DNA from: Anseranas semipalmata
Lineage: Eukaryota > Chordata > Aves > Anseriformes > Anseranatidae
DNA length: 64,000 nucleotides
Reading direction: 5' to 3'
NCBI GenBank assembly: GCA_013399115.1
Contig: VXAA01003315.1
Location: 18,041 to 82,040, forward strand
Every line of letters begins with the position of its first letter. Position 1 is the stretch's first letter. Position numbers and translations under genes: made by a program. Under the pieces are notes generated by a model. It saw only the letters and a program-made list of their open reading frames with translations, was not told where the DNA came from and searched no databases. Below are positions 35,425 to 48,890 of the stretch, piece after piece.

Positions 35425-37133
35425 TGTTTCCTTTTACTCCTCTTTCCTGCTTCCTTACTTTTCTACATTCTCCTCTCCTTCTCATGTTCTTACCAGCATT
35501 TTCATAGTCTTCCCAGACCTTCAGACAAACAAATTTTTTGGAATATAAACTGTTGGGATTTTCTTTCCTCACTCTGAGTTAGAGGGATGGCTTCCTCTAA
35601 TCTTCCTGTACTCCTCCAAGGCAGGAATTGCATAAGGATTAACTCCCCCTTCTGATATACAAAGGAAAAAAGTACTCCTTTGAGATTTTTATCTCCTTCC
35701 TGCACCATAGCCTTGTCTACAAGATTTTTACTGATTATCAGACATTGATTTTTCCAGTTTCAAGGCTGAGGGGCTGCTTTCAGTGCAGTGCTTCCCCGTG
35801 AATTAGGAGCTGCTGTGACACTGTCCCACTCTGAAGATAATTTCAGAGATCACCGCAAACTCCTTCAATTTCACAGCACACAGAAATCTCAGTGTCAGCC
35901 AACTGCTTTTCTGTTATAGCTAGGTGGTATTACTAGCTAGGCATAGTTCAGTCACCTATGGGAAATTTGTGTTAATTTTAACTGGAAACTGGAGTACAGA
36001 CACTGCAATAGCCAGGGGGTACAAATGCCCTGGCTGCTTCAACTTAAAATTTAGTTCTGATCAGCTTTTGACTCCAATGGAAAACTCATTCCAGTTTGAG
36101 ACATATTCATGGATTTCCACTCATTTAAGCCAAAGACAGACACTGAGTTAGTGCGAAAGACACTGCTTCAACCCTTGGCTCATACCATTTCAAAGACCAG
36201 TGCGTGGTTCAGTTCAGGAGGAACAGGACTGATGGGCTGCAGGCTGTCCTTCATATAGGCTCCACAAAGACTTTCCATGAGATACATATCAATTCATTGC
36301 TACAAACTTTTATAATACAAAAGCATTTCCCTACCAGAGATTGCTTTTTACACTGGTCTATAGGAAGTGCTCAACTGATACAGATTATGCAGAATCCTCC
36401 TTTGCTTGGTTCCCTATCATGGGAAGCACTGACCTTGATTAACTTAGTGTCATGTATTTTTGTGAGCATTAAAAACTCAGTGGAAGGCTACTCTCAGTGT
36501 AGCAGTGTGAAAAAAAAAAAAGCCAGTCATCGTAAAAACACAAAGTACAACCAAGGGAGGGTGCTTTAATTTCAGATAGACAGCTGTAAAATTGCTTACT
36601 AAAGACAGTTAGAAATTTCTGTTTGTATTTGTTCCCAATTGCAATGCAGAGGTGAATGGTTGTGTACTGATAAAGCCATCTGTCTTGTGGGTGCCTGGAG
36701 GAAGTCTCTGCACCAAAGCAATACTGCCAGTTTTACAGTTAACATCCTGGTGCACAATACTCTTCAGCTGAGAGTTGGGCTGCAGTCGTTTCCACCACGT
36801 GAGGGCATTGCGCAGAACAGAATGCTCAGCTGTAATGACTCTTGCTCACAAGCACACGCTGCCAGATTGGGAAAGGGAATAAATATTCCTGCAGGGCATA
36901 ATGGCAATGCAAGCACACAATTCCATGCACTGAGATAACATCCAGGTCCACAGACCCAGATTTGAACCCTGAGAAGAGAGGAAACAGAAACTGTGTGTAC
37001 AATGCCTTTATTGGGTAGGTTTTCAGATGACTTGCTTATCCTGGACATGCACAGAGAATGACAACAAATTTGGGGGTTCAGAAAAAAGAAGGTGACATAG
37101 ACTGGCCTAGTTTGTATTTCTAACAGCTAGTTT

Positions 37134-37155
37134 TATTTATTTATTTATTTATTTG
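37134..37155. repeat. (ATTT)n microsatellite
   Basis: About six perfect ttta units. Confidence 0.85.
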
Positions 37156-38198
37156 GTAGTATTACAGAATTCTTTTCAAGCTTCTTTGGTTGGCTTCAAA
37201 CAAAGAAAATCCTATTCAAGAGACTGCTGTACAAAACATCAATAATTTCTAGGTAGCAGTAATACCTATGATTTGGATCAGCCTCGGATAACTTGATCTG
37301 CATTAAGGTTGATAAAGAGGACCCTTAGTTATTCAAAAGACTAACTATCCTCTTATAGATACTTGCTCAATATCAACTCAGCTTTGTGACTTTTAACTCC
37401 CAAGCTCCCCACCACTCTTATCTGAAAGTGCACATCTCAGGTAATTCACAAGGATGTTGTTAAGCACAGCACAGTGTAAAACAGCTCTGGGAATCACCAT
37501 CACAATCTACAAGGGAAAAACTACAATCACATATGCATAGCTCCATCTCTTCTTCCCTCCCACTCACATCACCTAAGTAAGTCATTGTAGTCATGGTAAG
37601 TCATTGTTGCCAGCTACTTCCCAGGACCTTGCCACGTTCAGATTCTCATCATATGGTACCTGACAGGTAGTTTGAGAGTGCTTTTCACTCTGCAAAACAG
37701 CGCTGAGCTACTTTAAACATCCTGTAGGGCAAGGCCTTGCAAATTATGGTGAAAGTGGAGTAGACTTCTAGAAACACAACAGTCAGCTAGGTATTTGTAC
37801 CTCAGGTACCCTGACAAGGACACCTGGGATGTTGGCTTGACATTTAACTTTGATGGCTTTTGCTTTATGCATAAGGGAATCAGATTGAAAGAAAGAATGT
37901 TCCCAGGACATATTGACAGAAACACTGCTTTTTTGTTCCCTTAAAAGTGTAGGGAAGAGTTAAAGAACCTTTCTGAACCCTAAAAGCCATGTTCTGTGTT
38001 AGCACAGAGCCAGAATTTGGGAGGAGGAGGCTGTATACTACCTGTTTGTATCTGAGGCATTTATATAGCCACAGGTCAGATTCAGGCTGGAGCAATTAGA
38101 CTTTCCTCAAATAAAGCTGCAGAACTGCATTCACCAGCTTTATTCACATAAAGAAAAGAAATCAATATATTGCTCTGAATCTCTCTTATCTTTGGCTG

Positions 38199-38208
38199 TT
38201 TTTTTTTT

Positions 38209-38242
<34 letters not shown>

Positions 38243-38301
38243 GTACAAAACATTTTAGTTTTTTTTTTTTTTTTTTTAGTTTCTGGTACAAAACATTTCA
38301 G
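38199..38301 (-). repeat. T-rich tandem duplication
   Basis: A T run of about 41 bases ends in tggtacaaaacattttag (38241-38258). A second T run of about 20 bases then leads to tggtacaaaacatttcag (38284-38301). On the minus strand this reads as two copies of a short unit, each followed by poly(A), as if a retroposed 3' end had been duplicated. Confidence 0.8.
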
Positions 38302-39687
38302 TTTTCTCTTCTGCCTTCTAACTGCAGGCTCCTGCAGCTGGTGCAGGGGTGGTACTTCTAGTTATAAGTTGTTTTAAAATCCTTTTCCTTTCATGCTTAG
38401 TTCCTGTGCTAATTGGCCTTACTGTGACTTTGCTGGTTGCTGTGCTGCTATGCTGTTATTACTCCTTTGTGTTTCCATTGTGCAGCTCTGGGGCCAGCCT
38501 GTGACACAGCCTTGACTAAAGGGAACCATGAGGGTAATGAACCAATGCACTGAAATGGGAATCCCACAGGCAGCTCGATCTCATATAAGAATCTTCCTGA
38601 GAATCCGCTCCTGCATCCTTCTGGACTGTGACAGCTCTGGACAGAGTAACTGGGACTTCTCTATGCCGTTTCTACCTCCAGCAGAAAATGTTAAGGCAGC
38701 CTGTATTTTGATTCATGATACCAACTGCCTCTCCCCTGCAACTTGGGATTCCATGAGCAGAAGCTGGGAGACTCAGCTGAAGTTAGATGAACATCTCTGA
38801 TGAATCCTCACACTGGTGCCCAACAATAGATTACAGTGTAGAGGATGTTTAGGTACTTAATGCTAATACTGAGAGTTAATAGGTCTGTGCTATGTCCCTG
38901 GAAATCTGCTCAGAGAACTGTCTCTGTAACAACTTGAAAATTTGCATAACCCACTATAAAACTGTGAGTGCAACTTCCCACACAAATTTCTAAGTCTCAA
39001 ACTGTATTTTTCATCAGTAGTTAATGTGCTTATTGCAAGGATCTTTCTCCGATCACCAGCTGCAATACAACCACTAATACACACACTAGACACCATCATG
39101 GGATTGTCTTGTTGAACACAGAGAATACTGGAAACAGAACAGTGTATTGCGTTTTGGTGACAGAACTACAGTTACGGATCACATCTTGCAGGAAAAGAAA
39201 CAACTACAGATTTTCCTTTGATGTTTAAAAACAAGGAATCATTCAGAATAAACATTCTTAACTAACACAAAACATTCCCTGCAGAGCAGCAAATTCAAAA
39301 TAAACACATAAGACAAAGTTGAAAGGCTATTTACTGTGAACACTTTTCAATTATTCTGCTTCCCCTTAAACATACTTTAAAAACACAGTTTTATAGATTT
39401 TTTTTTGTAATGTGTCTTCAGTTTGGACTCTTATCCTTACCTAAAAAAATTAATGTTTGTTCTTGCAGAAAACTGAAGAAATACTTGTTGACAGCAGCTG
39501 TCATTACACATTGTGCTATTTAGACTCCTGTGAAGTAGTGTCACATGACTTTCTGATCAAAAGCAAAAAAGCATACAAGACAATAAAGTGCATGTTAAAT
39601 ACATTAGAAATCAGCTAGATGATCTGTGTTCAGTTTTCAAAAAGAATGTAGAAAAAGGGAATCATGACTGAATTATGTTATTTCTCT

Positions 39688-40668
39688 TTGGATCCCGTAA
39701 AGAGTTGTACTAGATTCAATACGGTTCAGAATTTTTATTAATGATCTATAAGAAAACATATAATCATTGCTGGTAAAATTAGCAGATGACAGAAGATTAG
39801 CAGATAGCAGGTGTTAATGAAAGCAGTCCAGGCACACAAAGCAATCCATCATTTACTAATTTAGACATAGTCAAAGAAAATTAATGTTAATATGGCCACA
39901 CAAAAGGTCAGACACTTAAGAACAAGAAGGACAGAACCAGGGTCTATATCCTGGAAAGCAATACATTTCAAGATTACCTATGGGTACTTGTCTAGTATGG
40001 TAAATAATTCAACGTGGACTCTTTATACAATCCTATGGCAAAAAGTAGATATGAACAACGGCGTGAGTATGAAAGTTGGCACTGCTGAGATTTTAAATGA
40101 AGTTCTATGTGCAGTTCGTGCACACTTGTTCTCTAAATGATGTAAAAAAATGGAGAGAATGTAGAAGAGAGACACAAAAACAATTTGAAGACTGCAGAAA
40201 ATGCCTTAAAGCAAATAATTTAAAGAGAGAATCCTTAGGTTACCAAAAAGGAGGTTGCCTTGTAGCTTGATTACAGTGTTCAAATGCTTCCACAGACAGA
40301 AAATATGGGCTAGTGAGGGACTATTTTAATCTAGTGAAGAAAAGCATACCAAGAACTAATGGTTGAAAGTTAAATCTAGACAAATTCAAATGAAAAATAA
40401 TGCAGGTTTCTAACAGTGAGAGTGAGTGAGTACTGAAATAAATGACCAGAGCAGGGGCTAAGTCTTCATTTCTTGATGTCCTTAAATCAAGCGTGCCTGT
40501 CTCTGCAGACTTCCTTTAGCCAAAAAAACAAATTGTGCTTTTGTCAGAGTCAAGTTACTGGTCTTCATCCTGAAGTAAAAGGAAAATTTATGGCTTGGTA
40601 TTTAGATGGGGTCATAGAAGATAATCTCATGTCCTTTTCAGCCTTAACCTCCATCAATCTATCAATTT
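39688..40668 (+). mobile_element. Ancient CR1 LINE with 3' end
   Basis: About 1 kb in CR1 order: gttcagaatttttattaatga (the INDL region), then ttagcagatgacagaag, a long decayed RT tail with aaaggaggttgccttgtagc and aactaatggttgaaag, aacagtgagagtgag, and finally a 3' end like gatgatcataatgg...cctt followed by degenerate octamers (tcaatctatcaat). Closest in memory to the old CR1 subfamilies shared with turtles and crocodiles. The frame at 39892-40140 is part of it. Confidence 0.8.
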
Positions 40669-42140
40669 ACTGAGAGAATACAAAGAAAAAAACTTTCTGA
40701 GTGACTTTTGCCATCTGTATAACAATGTGATTCACAGCAGATTGTAAATCACCCTGTAATAAGTATATGTCAGAAACTATCAAGATTAATATATTCTTGC
40801 AATGCCTTCTAATTTAAAAGTTTAGAGTTATTTAATATTTTACACATTAATTTTATACTGGGTAATTGAATTAATGTGGAGGGGTTAAGCAGACAGGCTA
40901 ATGAAACACTGTGCCATGTACTTAGCTTAATGTGGTTGGAAAAATCGATGCACTTTGGTCTGTCAGTTAGCAATCAGAGATTTAATTGAATAACATGTCA
41001 AGTATTTTAAACTGTTTACCAATGTAAATAGAATCCAGCACTATAGTAATGGTAATAAGCTAAGATGCTTTCCCCGAATTCCAATCAGATTCAAACATGA
41101 CCTTCATTTTAAGCTCCTAACATGCCAGATTCAGATCAAACAGCTATCATTATGTCTACAGAGCTTAGTGATTACTCCTATGAATTGACTCTATATTTGC
41201 CATTGGTTCACTCTCCAAAACACAGGTAATGGGTAATCAGTTTGCTATACTTAGCAATGGTTACTTCTTCTCTGTGCTTTTATATTCACTTCCATTTCAT
41301 TATTGTCACTGGGAGGAGAAATAAATCACACAGCAGTCTTTTACTGAGCCTATCTGATATGTGGTGAAGGCCACCTTGTGCATAAGTGCTTAAAGGGAGA
41401 GGAAAAGCATTGAGAAGCCCCTCCTCAGCACATGGTGGGTGAGCTCCAAGCACAGCTGCACACAGCTCCTTACTCTTCTCTCCTTTACCACCCCCGCTGG
41501 CTTGCCAGCAGAAGGTGTGAAAGCAGCAAGGAGAGGGGTCATGGCCCTGTCCAAGTTGAAGGAGCTTGCCACTACCAGACCAGCACCTGGAGTAGGAAAT
41601 GCTCTGGTAATGCAACATGTACCTTCCTGTCTCTTTCTCAGTTGCAGTGAATGCATTTTTTTTTTCAACAAGATCCAGATGCCTGCAATGCAGATGTTTC
41701 TATCTGACCTACCTGTTTACACCCCCAGAGCAGTCAACGTAAAGGCACAAGTTCTCCCCTTTGTCCCACTGTTCTCATCCTAAAATAGACGTCTAGAAGT
41801 GATCAGTTATATAGGGCTGTACAGGTATCTATTTCATCCAGGGATTATAGAGGTTCTCAGATGGAAACAACTACACTGCAGACATCATAAGTCAGGAGAA
41901 ATGAATCCCACCCCGCATGCCTCCAAGCTCTCCTTAGCAAGCTGCAGATGAACACTGCCTCCAAAGTGTATACTAAGGAGTACCTGGTCCCCGTTTCAGT
42001 AGACAGATCATGAGTGCAATATAAAATTATTATGCCATTTTTAACCATTGGCAGCCTTGCTTCCAAAATCTTCTAGCATATTCTTGATAATAGTTTAGTC
42101 TGTTACTTTACCCTAGCACACTGCCACCTGAGATGTAACA
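40669..42140. other. Gene-free stretch
   Basis: AT-rich, with no exon supported. The patch at 41430-41680 is open on both strands, without splice context. Confidence 0.5.
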
Positions 42141-42142
42141 GC

Positions 42143-42490
42143 ATTGTGCTGGGTGCTGTACAAATTCACAATCCCTGTGCCAAATTGCTACTAGTTTAAG
42201 AAAAGAGAAAACAGATGAGAATATAGGCAGATTGATGTGGGAGTATACAGATACAATAAGGCAACATTAGTCATCACAGTAGGCAGTTGCCTTAGCACAC
42301 TACTGACCTAGCTGTTGCGAGCTTTTGGGCAGCATTATGGCAAAGGAGAGTTTTAAAGAAGGACAGGAAGAAGATAGAAGGACTGCTCTGTAGAGGTCTG
42401 TGAAGGGCATTGTGGGAAAAAAACACAAATATGTTAATCTGAAAATGTAGCAAATGGGTGATGGAAGCTAGTACCAGAGGCTGAGAGGAT
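42143..42490 (+). repeat. Old amniote interspersed repeat, copy B
   Basis: It reads gctgggtgctgtacaaatt, then caatccctgtgcc, gatgtgggagtatacag, agtaggcagttgccttagc, and ggcaaaggagagttttaaag, then gcaaatgggtgatggaagct. It is in the same order as, but longer than, copy A at 26015-26242. Old and diverged; class uncertain. Confidence 0.55.
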
Positions 42491-45400
42491 GGAGGAACCA
42501 TCTGTGCACTGAGGGACTGAGGAGACTGGCAAAGATCTTGAAAGAGAAGAAAAGTAGCCTCCAGTTGATGTAACCTATAGCAGCCTACAGCTCATGTAAC
42601 AGAAAAGAAGGAATTGAACCAGAAATTCATTCCTTCCCTATTTTTGTGTAGTCCTCTTCAATTGTAGATAACACTTTTTTTTTCTTTATTATTTATCCTA
42701 CAATGGGATGTAACAATGTGAAAGAGAACTACAGCTTGCTTATCTATTTTACAAATGTATATAGTTCATTAAGTTGAACACAGACTACTAATTCTACAAA
42801 GTTAAGCACACAACTTGGAGAATGTCCTTATTAAAGCTGTATGTTTGGCCTTGACTGACTGTGGAGCATTTATACTGTTTTCAAATAATACATATAATAT
42901 ACAGTTTTTCCCTAGATATTTAGATGTAGGAAACATATACAGCATTTGTAAGTTTCTGCTTTTTCTTGATACTTATGTAGTATGTTTTCCCCCTGTGGCT
43001 TAGTTCAGCATATATTTGGCAGTTTAAAAATATAAATCTTCTTCATCTAAGAAAACACGTATTAAAAATTGTGAAATACTCAGACATTATAATTATCCTA
43101 TTCAAAAAAATTACTTAGATGCAATGCAGAGGACCAAGTAGTTAACAAAGAAGCTAAATTAGCTACACAAACATAACGCAATGCAGCCCTCCTTACGTGC
43201 AATCTAGGGCTGAAGCAATTAACCACAAAACCTACTTAACTATAACCTGGGCTTGGCCTAAATATCAGCATTTATCCAGTCTTATAGTTTGCTGTTTTTT
43301 TTTTTTTCACTTCTACTCCTTATTGTTATACCTGATGCATAGCATACTGTACAAGCATATTACACACGACTTTCTACTCTACTTCTGTGGAGCGTTTTTA
43401 TGATATACCAGATATTGCCGAGTGAAATATGTTTTCTTCGGTCAAAGACAGGTTAACAATTTTCTGCTTTCATGCTGCCACTCACCGCTTTTTTCCTTCC
43501 TTGTCTTTTTTTTTGAAAGCCTTTTTTTTCAACATGGCATTTCAGAGACTCAGCCTACAGAGCAGTACCCCCCTGCACTGGTGCAGGGGAGAAAAGCCAG
43601 CTGCCATAGAAAACACATAAGGGAATTTATAACCCCACAGGATTGCAAAGTGCTATAAAAATACTGCACCATTTAAGAAACAGTAAAAATCTATAGCATT
43701 AGAGACTGCTCCCCATATTACCTATCCACAAAAGAGAAGAATTAAGGCCTTACAGGCAATTTTGAGAATAAAACGTACTTTTATATAGCAGTAATGGCTT
43801 TGGACTCATACTCTTGCATACAAGCATGGTGACCAGATATTTACTACTGCAGAGGCTCAAACCTACTTCAGCCTCTGTTTCCTTTGTACCTGGAGGCTAG
43901 GCAAGGGACCAGCACCTACTCAGAGCTCGTTTTCTCTTCCACCATGCTGCTGTTTCTCCCTTGCTATGTAATGTTTAATTACGCGAACTAGAAAATTAAC
44001 TCTTGAATCCACATACAGGCTGCTTTTTAGTTGATCCTTAAATTATTCCTACTCTTGGAGACTATGTAAGTTTTTAAAAACAAAATGTAAAAGTTTTATC
44101 TTCCCAGAAGTTTGAAATATGCTGATAATAGTGTATGTACAGTTCAGCCTGAAATTCTCTGATGCAAAGTTTACTATAAAAAGTGCCTCAGAAATTCCAT
44201 GATACTGCACATTCAATAGACTGAATGACGTGCAAGAAGCAAAACTTCAAGTCTGTCTCCAGTGCCACTTACAGGTTTAGCATGAGAATCCAAAGCAATA
44301 AATGCTTCATTTCTATGTTGAAGGAGCCACGTATAGTGGAATGTAAAACACACTGTGTTCACTGATGGATACTCATTTAAATTTTTCAGTTTTCATATCC
44401 CAGTCGTGTTGGTTATAACTCTGTTCAAGTAAACAATAAAAGATATAGGGAGAATCAGCATCACTTCTTTTAGAGAAGAAGCACAGAAAAGTGACGAGGC
44501 ATTAAAATTCTGGTGTGTGAAATCTTTTTGACTGCAAATAGGGTGTTAAACATGGAAGCAAACAATGCTTCCCCCCTGCTGCTTTTAGTACATTGCCTAA
44601 CTGATATTGTTATAGGATGGGTAACATCCATTTCTTTTGCTTTTGAACTAGATCTTTCTGCTGTATACTTTCACATGTTGCTTTAAAGTGTCCTTCCGCA
44701 TCTTACAGATTAGCACACCATTGTTTGGCGTGTTTGTTTCAGAAACAAGTACACTCTTGTGTGATTGCATTTATCTACAATGATGATCTACAACGTATCT
44801 GCTTGAATTTGGTCCAATTTTCTAAACTCTCAGACATCTCAGATTTTACTTTATCTTTCACTCTTTATAATCCCTGTTAGTGTAATGGTGGTAGGTTTGA
44901 TAAGTATAAGATTCAGCTAATATCGCAGGTCATTTACAAAGACATCAGATATCACTGCCACTAACTTGCTATGCTCTGAAATGTTTCCCAGGCTTGTTTT
45001 GTTAGGACCAGTTGATTTCTGCACAAAATATAAGGCTCTTACAGTGGTTGAAGTGAAAGGAAAAAAGAGAGACTGAAAGCAATCTTTTCCCCATTATTGC
45101 CTGATTCAAGCCAAGTACATTTTTGACCTAAGAAATTTTATTCACATTCTGGGATTAGACTACTGATAGTACAAAATATTTCTGATTAGCAAAGATATCC
45201 AAATGTGTTCCTCTGTATGCAGCTATTTAAAATTCAGCTTGATTAATAAATAATTTTAATAGTATAAGAACTGGCTAAGCATTGAAACAGAAATAATAAA
45301 GAGAAATTCCTAATGCAGAATTCTGTTATACTAAGGATGGCATTTCACAATTAAATTCTTTTACCACCTCTTTGAAAGGCCCTACCCACAATGAAAACCA

Positions 45401-46193
45401 TAATAAAATTAAGGTCCTATCATAACAAAATTGCCCAATCCAATCCAAGATACTTATGTAAGCTACATAAGTAATTAAAAAGCAAAATAATATTTCAGCC
45501 CAGAAATGATGTTTATGTAAAATGTGGTAAACTGACCACTAGATAATCTCAATTACTGTGTAATTTTTTTCCACCTATTATACCCCAATAAAACATGTTT
45601 CCACATCATAAAGAATCTATTTCTTTAGCTTCTCCCAGTCCATAAATAACCCATAACCCTTAGCACTGTGTGTAATTAATTCTAGGAAGGCAATAAATAC
45701 ATAAGAAGTAAATGGAGCATGACCCCATCTAACATCAATATGTACAGGGACTTGTATGTGCTACCAACAGGATAGACTAGTTTTTCCAGTATTGCCTGCT
45801 ATGAGTAAGAACCAAGGGACTTTCTTCACTGTTTCTTTTCCTAGTATGCTTGGGTAATAGCAGCCCTTTTCTCGACATACATGTGTTAAAAAGATGATAA
45901 CGGAACTGCTTATGCAACAACTAGATACATTACCTTACATTAAAATAACATTACTAAGGTTACAAAGCCAATCTGTAAGGGTATGTGGAATGTGAGAGTA
46001 TCTGTTTCATTCACGTTATCAGATCAAGGACCTTTTCACTTCAAAGGGAATCATAAGTAACAGAGAAAGCAATAAACAAAACCCACAGCAAGCAATAACA
46101 AAGATTATAGCAAGGACTAAAGCTCTCCACTCAGTAATTGATGGTCCATTAAGAAACTAAAGGCACAGCTTTAGAGACCACTAATCTGGACTT
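42491..46193. other. Gene-free stretch
   Basis: Very AT-rich, with stops in all frames and no supportable exon or repeat beyond a T run at about 43294-43307. Confidence 0.55.
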
Positions 46194-47345
46194 TGTAACA
46201 TAAGAAGGGGTGAAAAGATCAACTGGATTATGGATACCCGAGGGGGGCCTGTGGAACTATGCATAATTTATTAAGGAATGTTTAGGAGAAAGGCTAAAAG
46301 AGAGAAAAAGGGGGAACTGGGGAGGAACAAGGGAGGAATAGAGAGGAGAAAGGATAAAAGGGGCCAGTTACATGTAAGCAGCCACAAGCCAGTTCAGTTA
46401 TCTAACTGAACCCTGCACCTGATCACCACAGTCCATCCCATTTTCTAATTAAATCCTTTTAAACTATCTTTCTATGTAAAGCTCATTCTCCATCCCCTGT
46501 GTGAGTGCTGCAAATTCCAGATACCCTCAACTGCAGAGTCTAGAGCAAGTGAATTAAGAACCAGCAACTTGAGGCAGACCTTGGGTGACAGTGGCCTCCA
46601 TGTCTGTGGTGCCAGCAACTGGCCTGAGTGAGGGTCTCAGCATCAGCAAGTGTGGGGAACAGTGTATTTCTATTTTCTCCTAGTCTGATTTGTGTAGCTG
46701 TGTACGTGCAGCTTGCTAGCAAACTTCAAGCTGGACTCCTCAGTAAGTAGGAGGCTCAGGTTCTGGGCAGAGAGGCTGAGAGCCCAGGCTAACATCTGAG
46801 GGATCTGAGCGCTGGGTGCTTGTGAGATGAGTGTGAATGTGTGCATCTGTTTGATGGAGTGTGTCAGGCTGGACTAGCTGGGGAGTTGGAGACCCACAGA
46901 ACAGGTATGAGGGCCCAGGATCCAGTGCCTGTGCTGACATTTGAGGGATCCATGAATGTGGGTATGCCTGTGCATCTAGAAAGCGAATGCATGTGTGTTT
47001 TCACTAGTGAACTTCAGTCACAATCAGCCAGAGAAGATGACTGTGTGTACTTAGGCTTTACGTGAGGCCTGGTAGGGTTGCTCATGGGTGTTGTTAAAGA
47101 CAGCGCCCTGTCTGTGGCAGTCTGTGTAGTTGGCCACGCATGTGTGTATGTGTATGTGCTTGTCTCCCTGGGATATGCACTATGCCTCACTACTGGCTGA
47201 ACCTGGAAGCATGAGAGCTGCAGCTGCATCCATCGGTGTGGGACGGAGAGACACCCAAGTCTCCAGGAGCACCAGGCTGGGCTCCAGCGGACAACGAGCA
47301 GGAATCAAAACCCCAGGTCCTGGAGCACACCAAAGGCAGCAGCCT
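46194..47345 (+). mobile_element. LTR-like element of a different ERV family
   Basis: It begins TGTAACATAAG and carries LTR-style landmarks in order. There is an AG-rich U3 with ggggaactggggaggaac, a TATA-like ataaaag at 46354-46360, then a ggggccagttacatg start region, an ATTAAA signal at 46448-46453, and a long GT-rich tail like the extended U5 of some avian ERV LTRs. The tail contains two diverged units (about 46780-46855 and 46905-46985) sharing gagggatc and gtgcatct. The 3' limit and TSD could not be fixed. Confidence 0.5.
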
Positions 47346-48020
47346 TATAACATCCCTTAACATAGTCCCTGTAGTATCAGGAAATGCAGGAACTACAGTT
47401 GTTTGCACAGTCCTAATTTTACCTGTTTTGGACTTGTGCTTTACAATCATGTCTTTACATGGTTTCATTTACTTTTTCATTTTCACTGTACAGGACAGAT
47501 GATGCTTACCTAATGAGCTGCTACATACACTTTTTATGTGGTTACTGGGCCTCATTTACTGCACAACATTCAAACCTCAATCTGAGGATGAGGTGATTAA
47601 TTTCCTGTGGGGTCTGTCAATAAAGTACCTAGGTGCTTCATGTTCAAGTGATATTTTCTGCATTCTCCAGCTGTGGGACTGAGGCACACAGCATCTCAGT
47701 GAAAAATCACAGCTACAATTCAGTGCTTACGTGTTAGCAAGTCAGGAACTTTAAAACAGGGAATATGCTATTAGTTTCTCCTGTGCAAGGTCTGGTTTAG
47801 ATATCTTTCCTAGCAGATACAAACCTAACACAAGTTCTCCAGGGCTGCACACACCTGACTTAACCATAACACCATTTTTTCTGCACCTGCTATCCTTTGC
47901 AATGACGCTGCACCCCTTCTATTTTTTTTCAGTTAATGAGAAAGAGGTATATGATTGTATATACTCGACTATCACTAAAACAGTGCCTTGCAATAGGATA
48001 TACCAAGCAATATAATAAAA
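47346..48020. other. Gene-free stretch
   Basis: No feature supported. It may include distal ERICH1 3' UTR if a remote poly(A) site is used. Confidence 0.4.
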
Positions 48021-48027
48021 AATAAAT

Positions 48028-48125
48028 ATGTTGCCCCCATCTTATTGATGGGGAAACTAACACACTAAGATATGAAATGGCTTCTTCTGTATCACCTATC
48101 AGGTGAATGACTCAGTTGAGTGAAG
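48028..48125 (+). repeat. MIR-like SINE remnant
   Basis: ccccatcttattgatgggg, then aaactaacacactaagat, matches the MIR core order (ccccatttta...gatgaggaaactgaggc). Old and diverged. Confidence 0.5.
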
Positions 48126-48139
48126 AGTCCCTCACTTAC

Positions 48140-48300
48140 AAAGCATTTTTTCTTCAGGATTCAAAAACATTTTACAACTATGCCATGGATATTATTTATT
48201 GTATCATCTACACAAAGATAAATGCAGTTGTAGAAGGACTGCACAATAATCAGTAAGAGAACCCAGACCCATAGTTCTGCAGTCAGTGAAGCCCACCAAA
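48140..48300 (+). repeat. Second MIR-like remnant
   Basis: caaagcatttttt..acattttacaacta, then gtaagagaacccagaccc and atagttctgcagtcag. The order resembles the 'aaagcgctttacaa ... gaacccaggag' part of a MIR-type SINE. Weak. Confidence 0.35.
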
Positions 48301-48736
48301 TTGTAACACATTGGGCAATGGAATTGTTCTGAAAATGCCACTGAAGTTCCTGTATAATTCCAAAGAGTACCTACATGATGGAGGTATAGAAATTTATCTA
48401 CTTCCTTAATTTATCAGTTTATTCAGCAAAAATACAGTCCTCAGATGCATTTTTGCTTCAGTTTAAATATAAAAATACATCTCTGTTTTTCAGGTAGACA
48501 GATATATCAAATAAACAAGCAAAGTCAAGAATAAAACTTCCAGAAAGGAACTATCAATTAATAAACATAAAAATTACCATACTTCTTAAACAAAATACTT
48601 GATACAAACTTAATTATTTTAGATAAGGCCCTTATCCCAAAGTGAAATACACATACTCATCCAGCTGAAGATTCAGGCCATACAACATATGTACAATACT
48701 TGACCAAGAACAAAGGTCATATGTAGTTGTACCCTG

Positions 48737-48742
48737 TTTATT
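48737..48742 (-). promoter_or_regulatory. ERICH1: Candidate poly(A) signal for ERICH1
   Basis: AATAAA on the minus strand 149 bases after the stop codon, which would give a short 3' UTR. Another AATAAA lies at 48195-48200 and one overlaps the stop codon (48890-48895), so the site used is undecided. Confidence 0.35.
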
Positions 48743-48890
48743 GTCTTCTGGAGTTTGTAACAATGAAAAATAACTCATTTACCTGAAGGTGTAGGACGTA
48801 TATTGACACTGTTCTTCCTGAATAATTGCTACTTGGTTAAGAGCTTGTATATTAAATTTTAACCCTGCACATATGGACACAGGCAAGGCT

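Larger units (their letters stand above)
35425..39687. other. Gene-free stretch
   Basis: AT-rich, with no supportable exon. It holds an A run at 36510-36521, an (ATTT)n microsatellite at 37134-37155 and the duplicated T-rich unit at 38199-38301. Confidence 0.5.

Noticed and set aside
39892..40140. Plus-strand 82-codon frame
   Set aside because: It is inside the ancient CR1 at 39688-40668.
46860..47160. GT-rich stretch as a microsatellite or regulatory Z-DNA tract
   Set aside because: The units are irregular and belong to the LTR-like element at 46194-47345.
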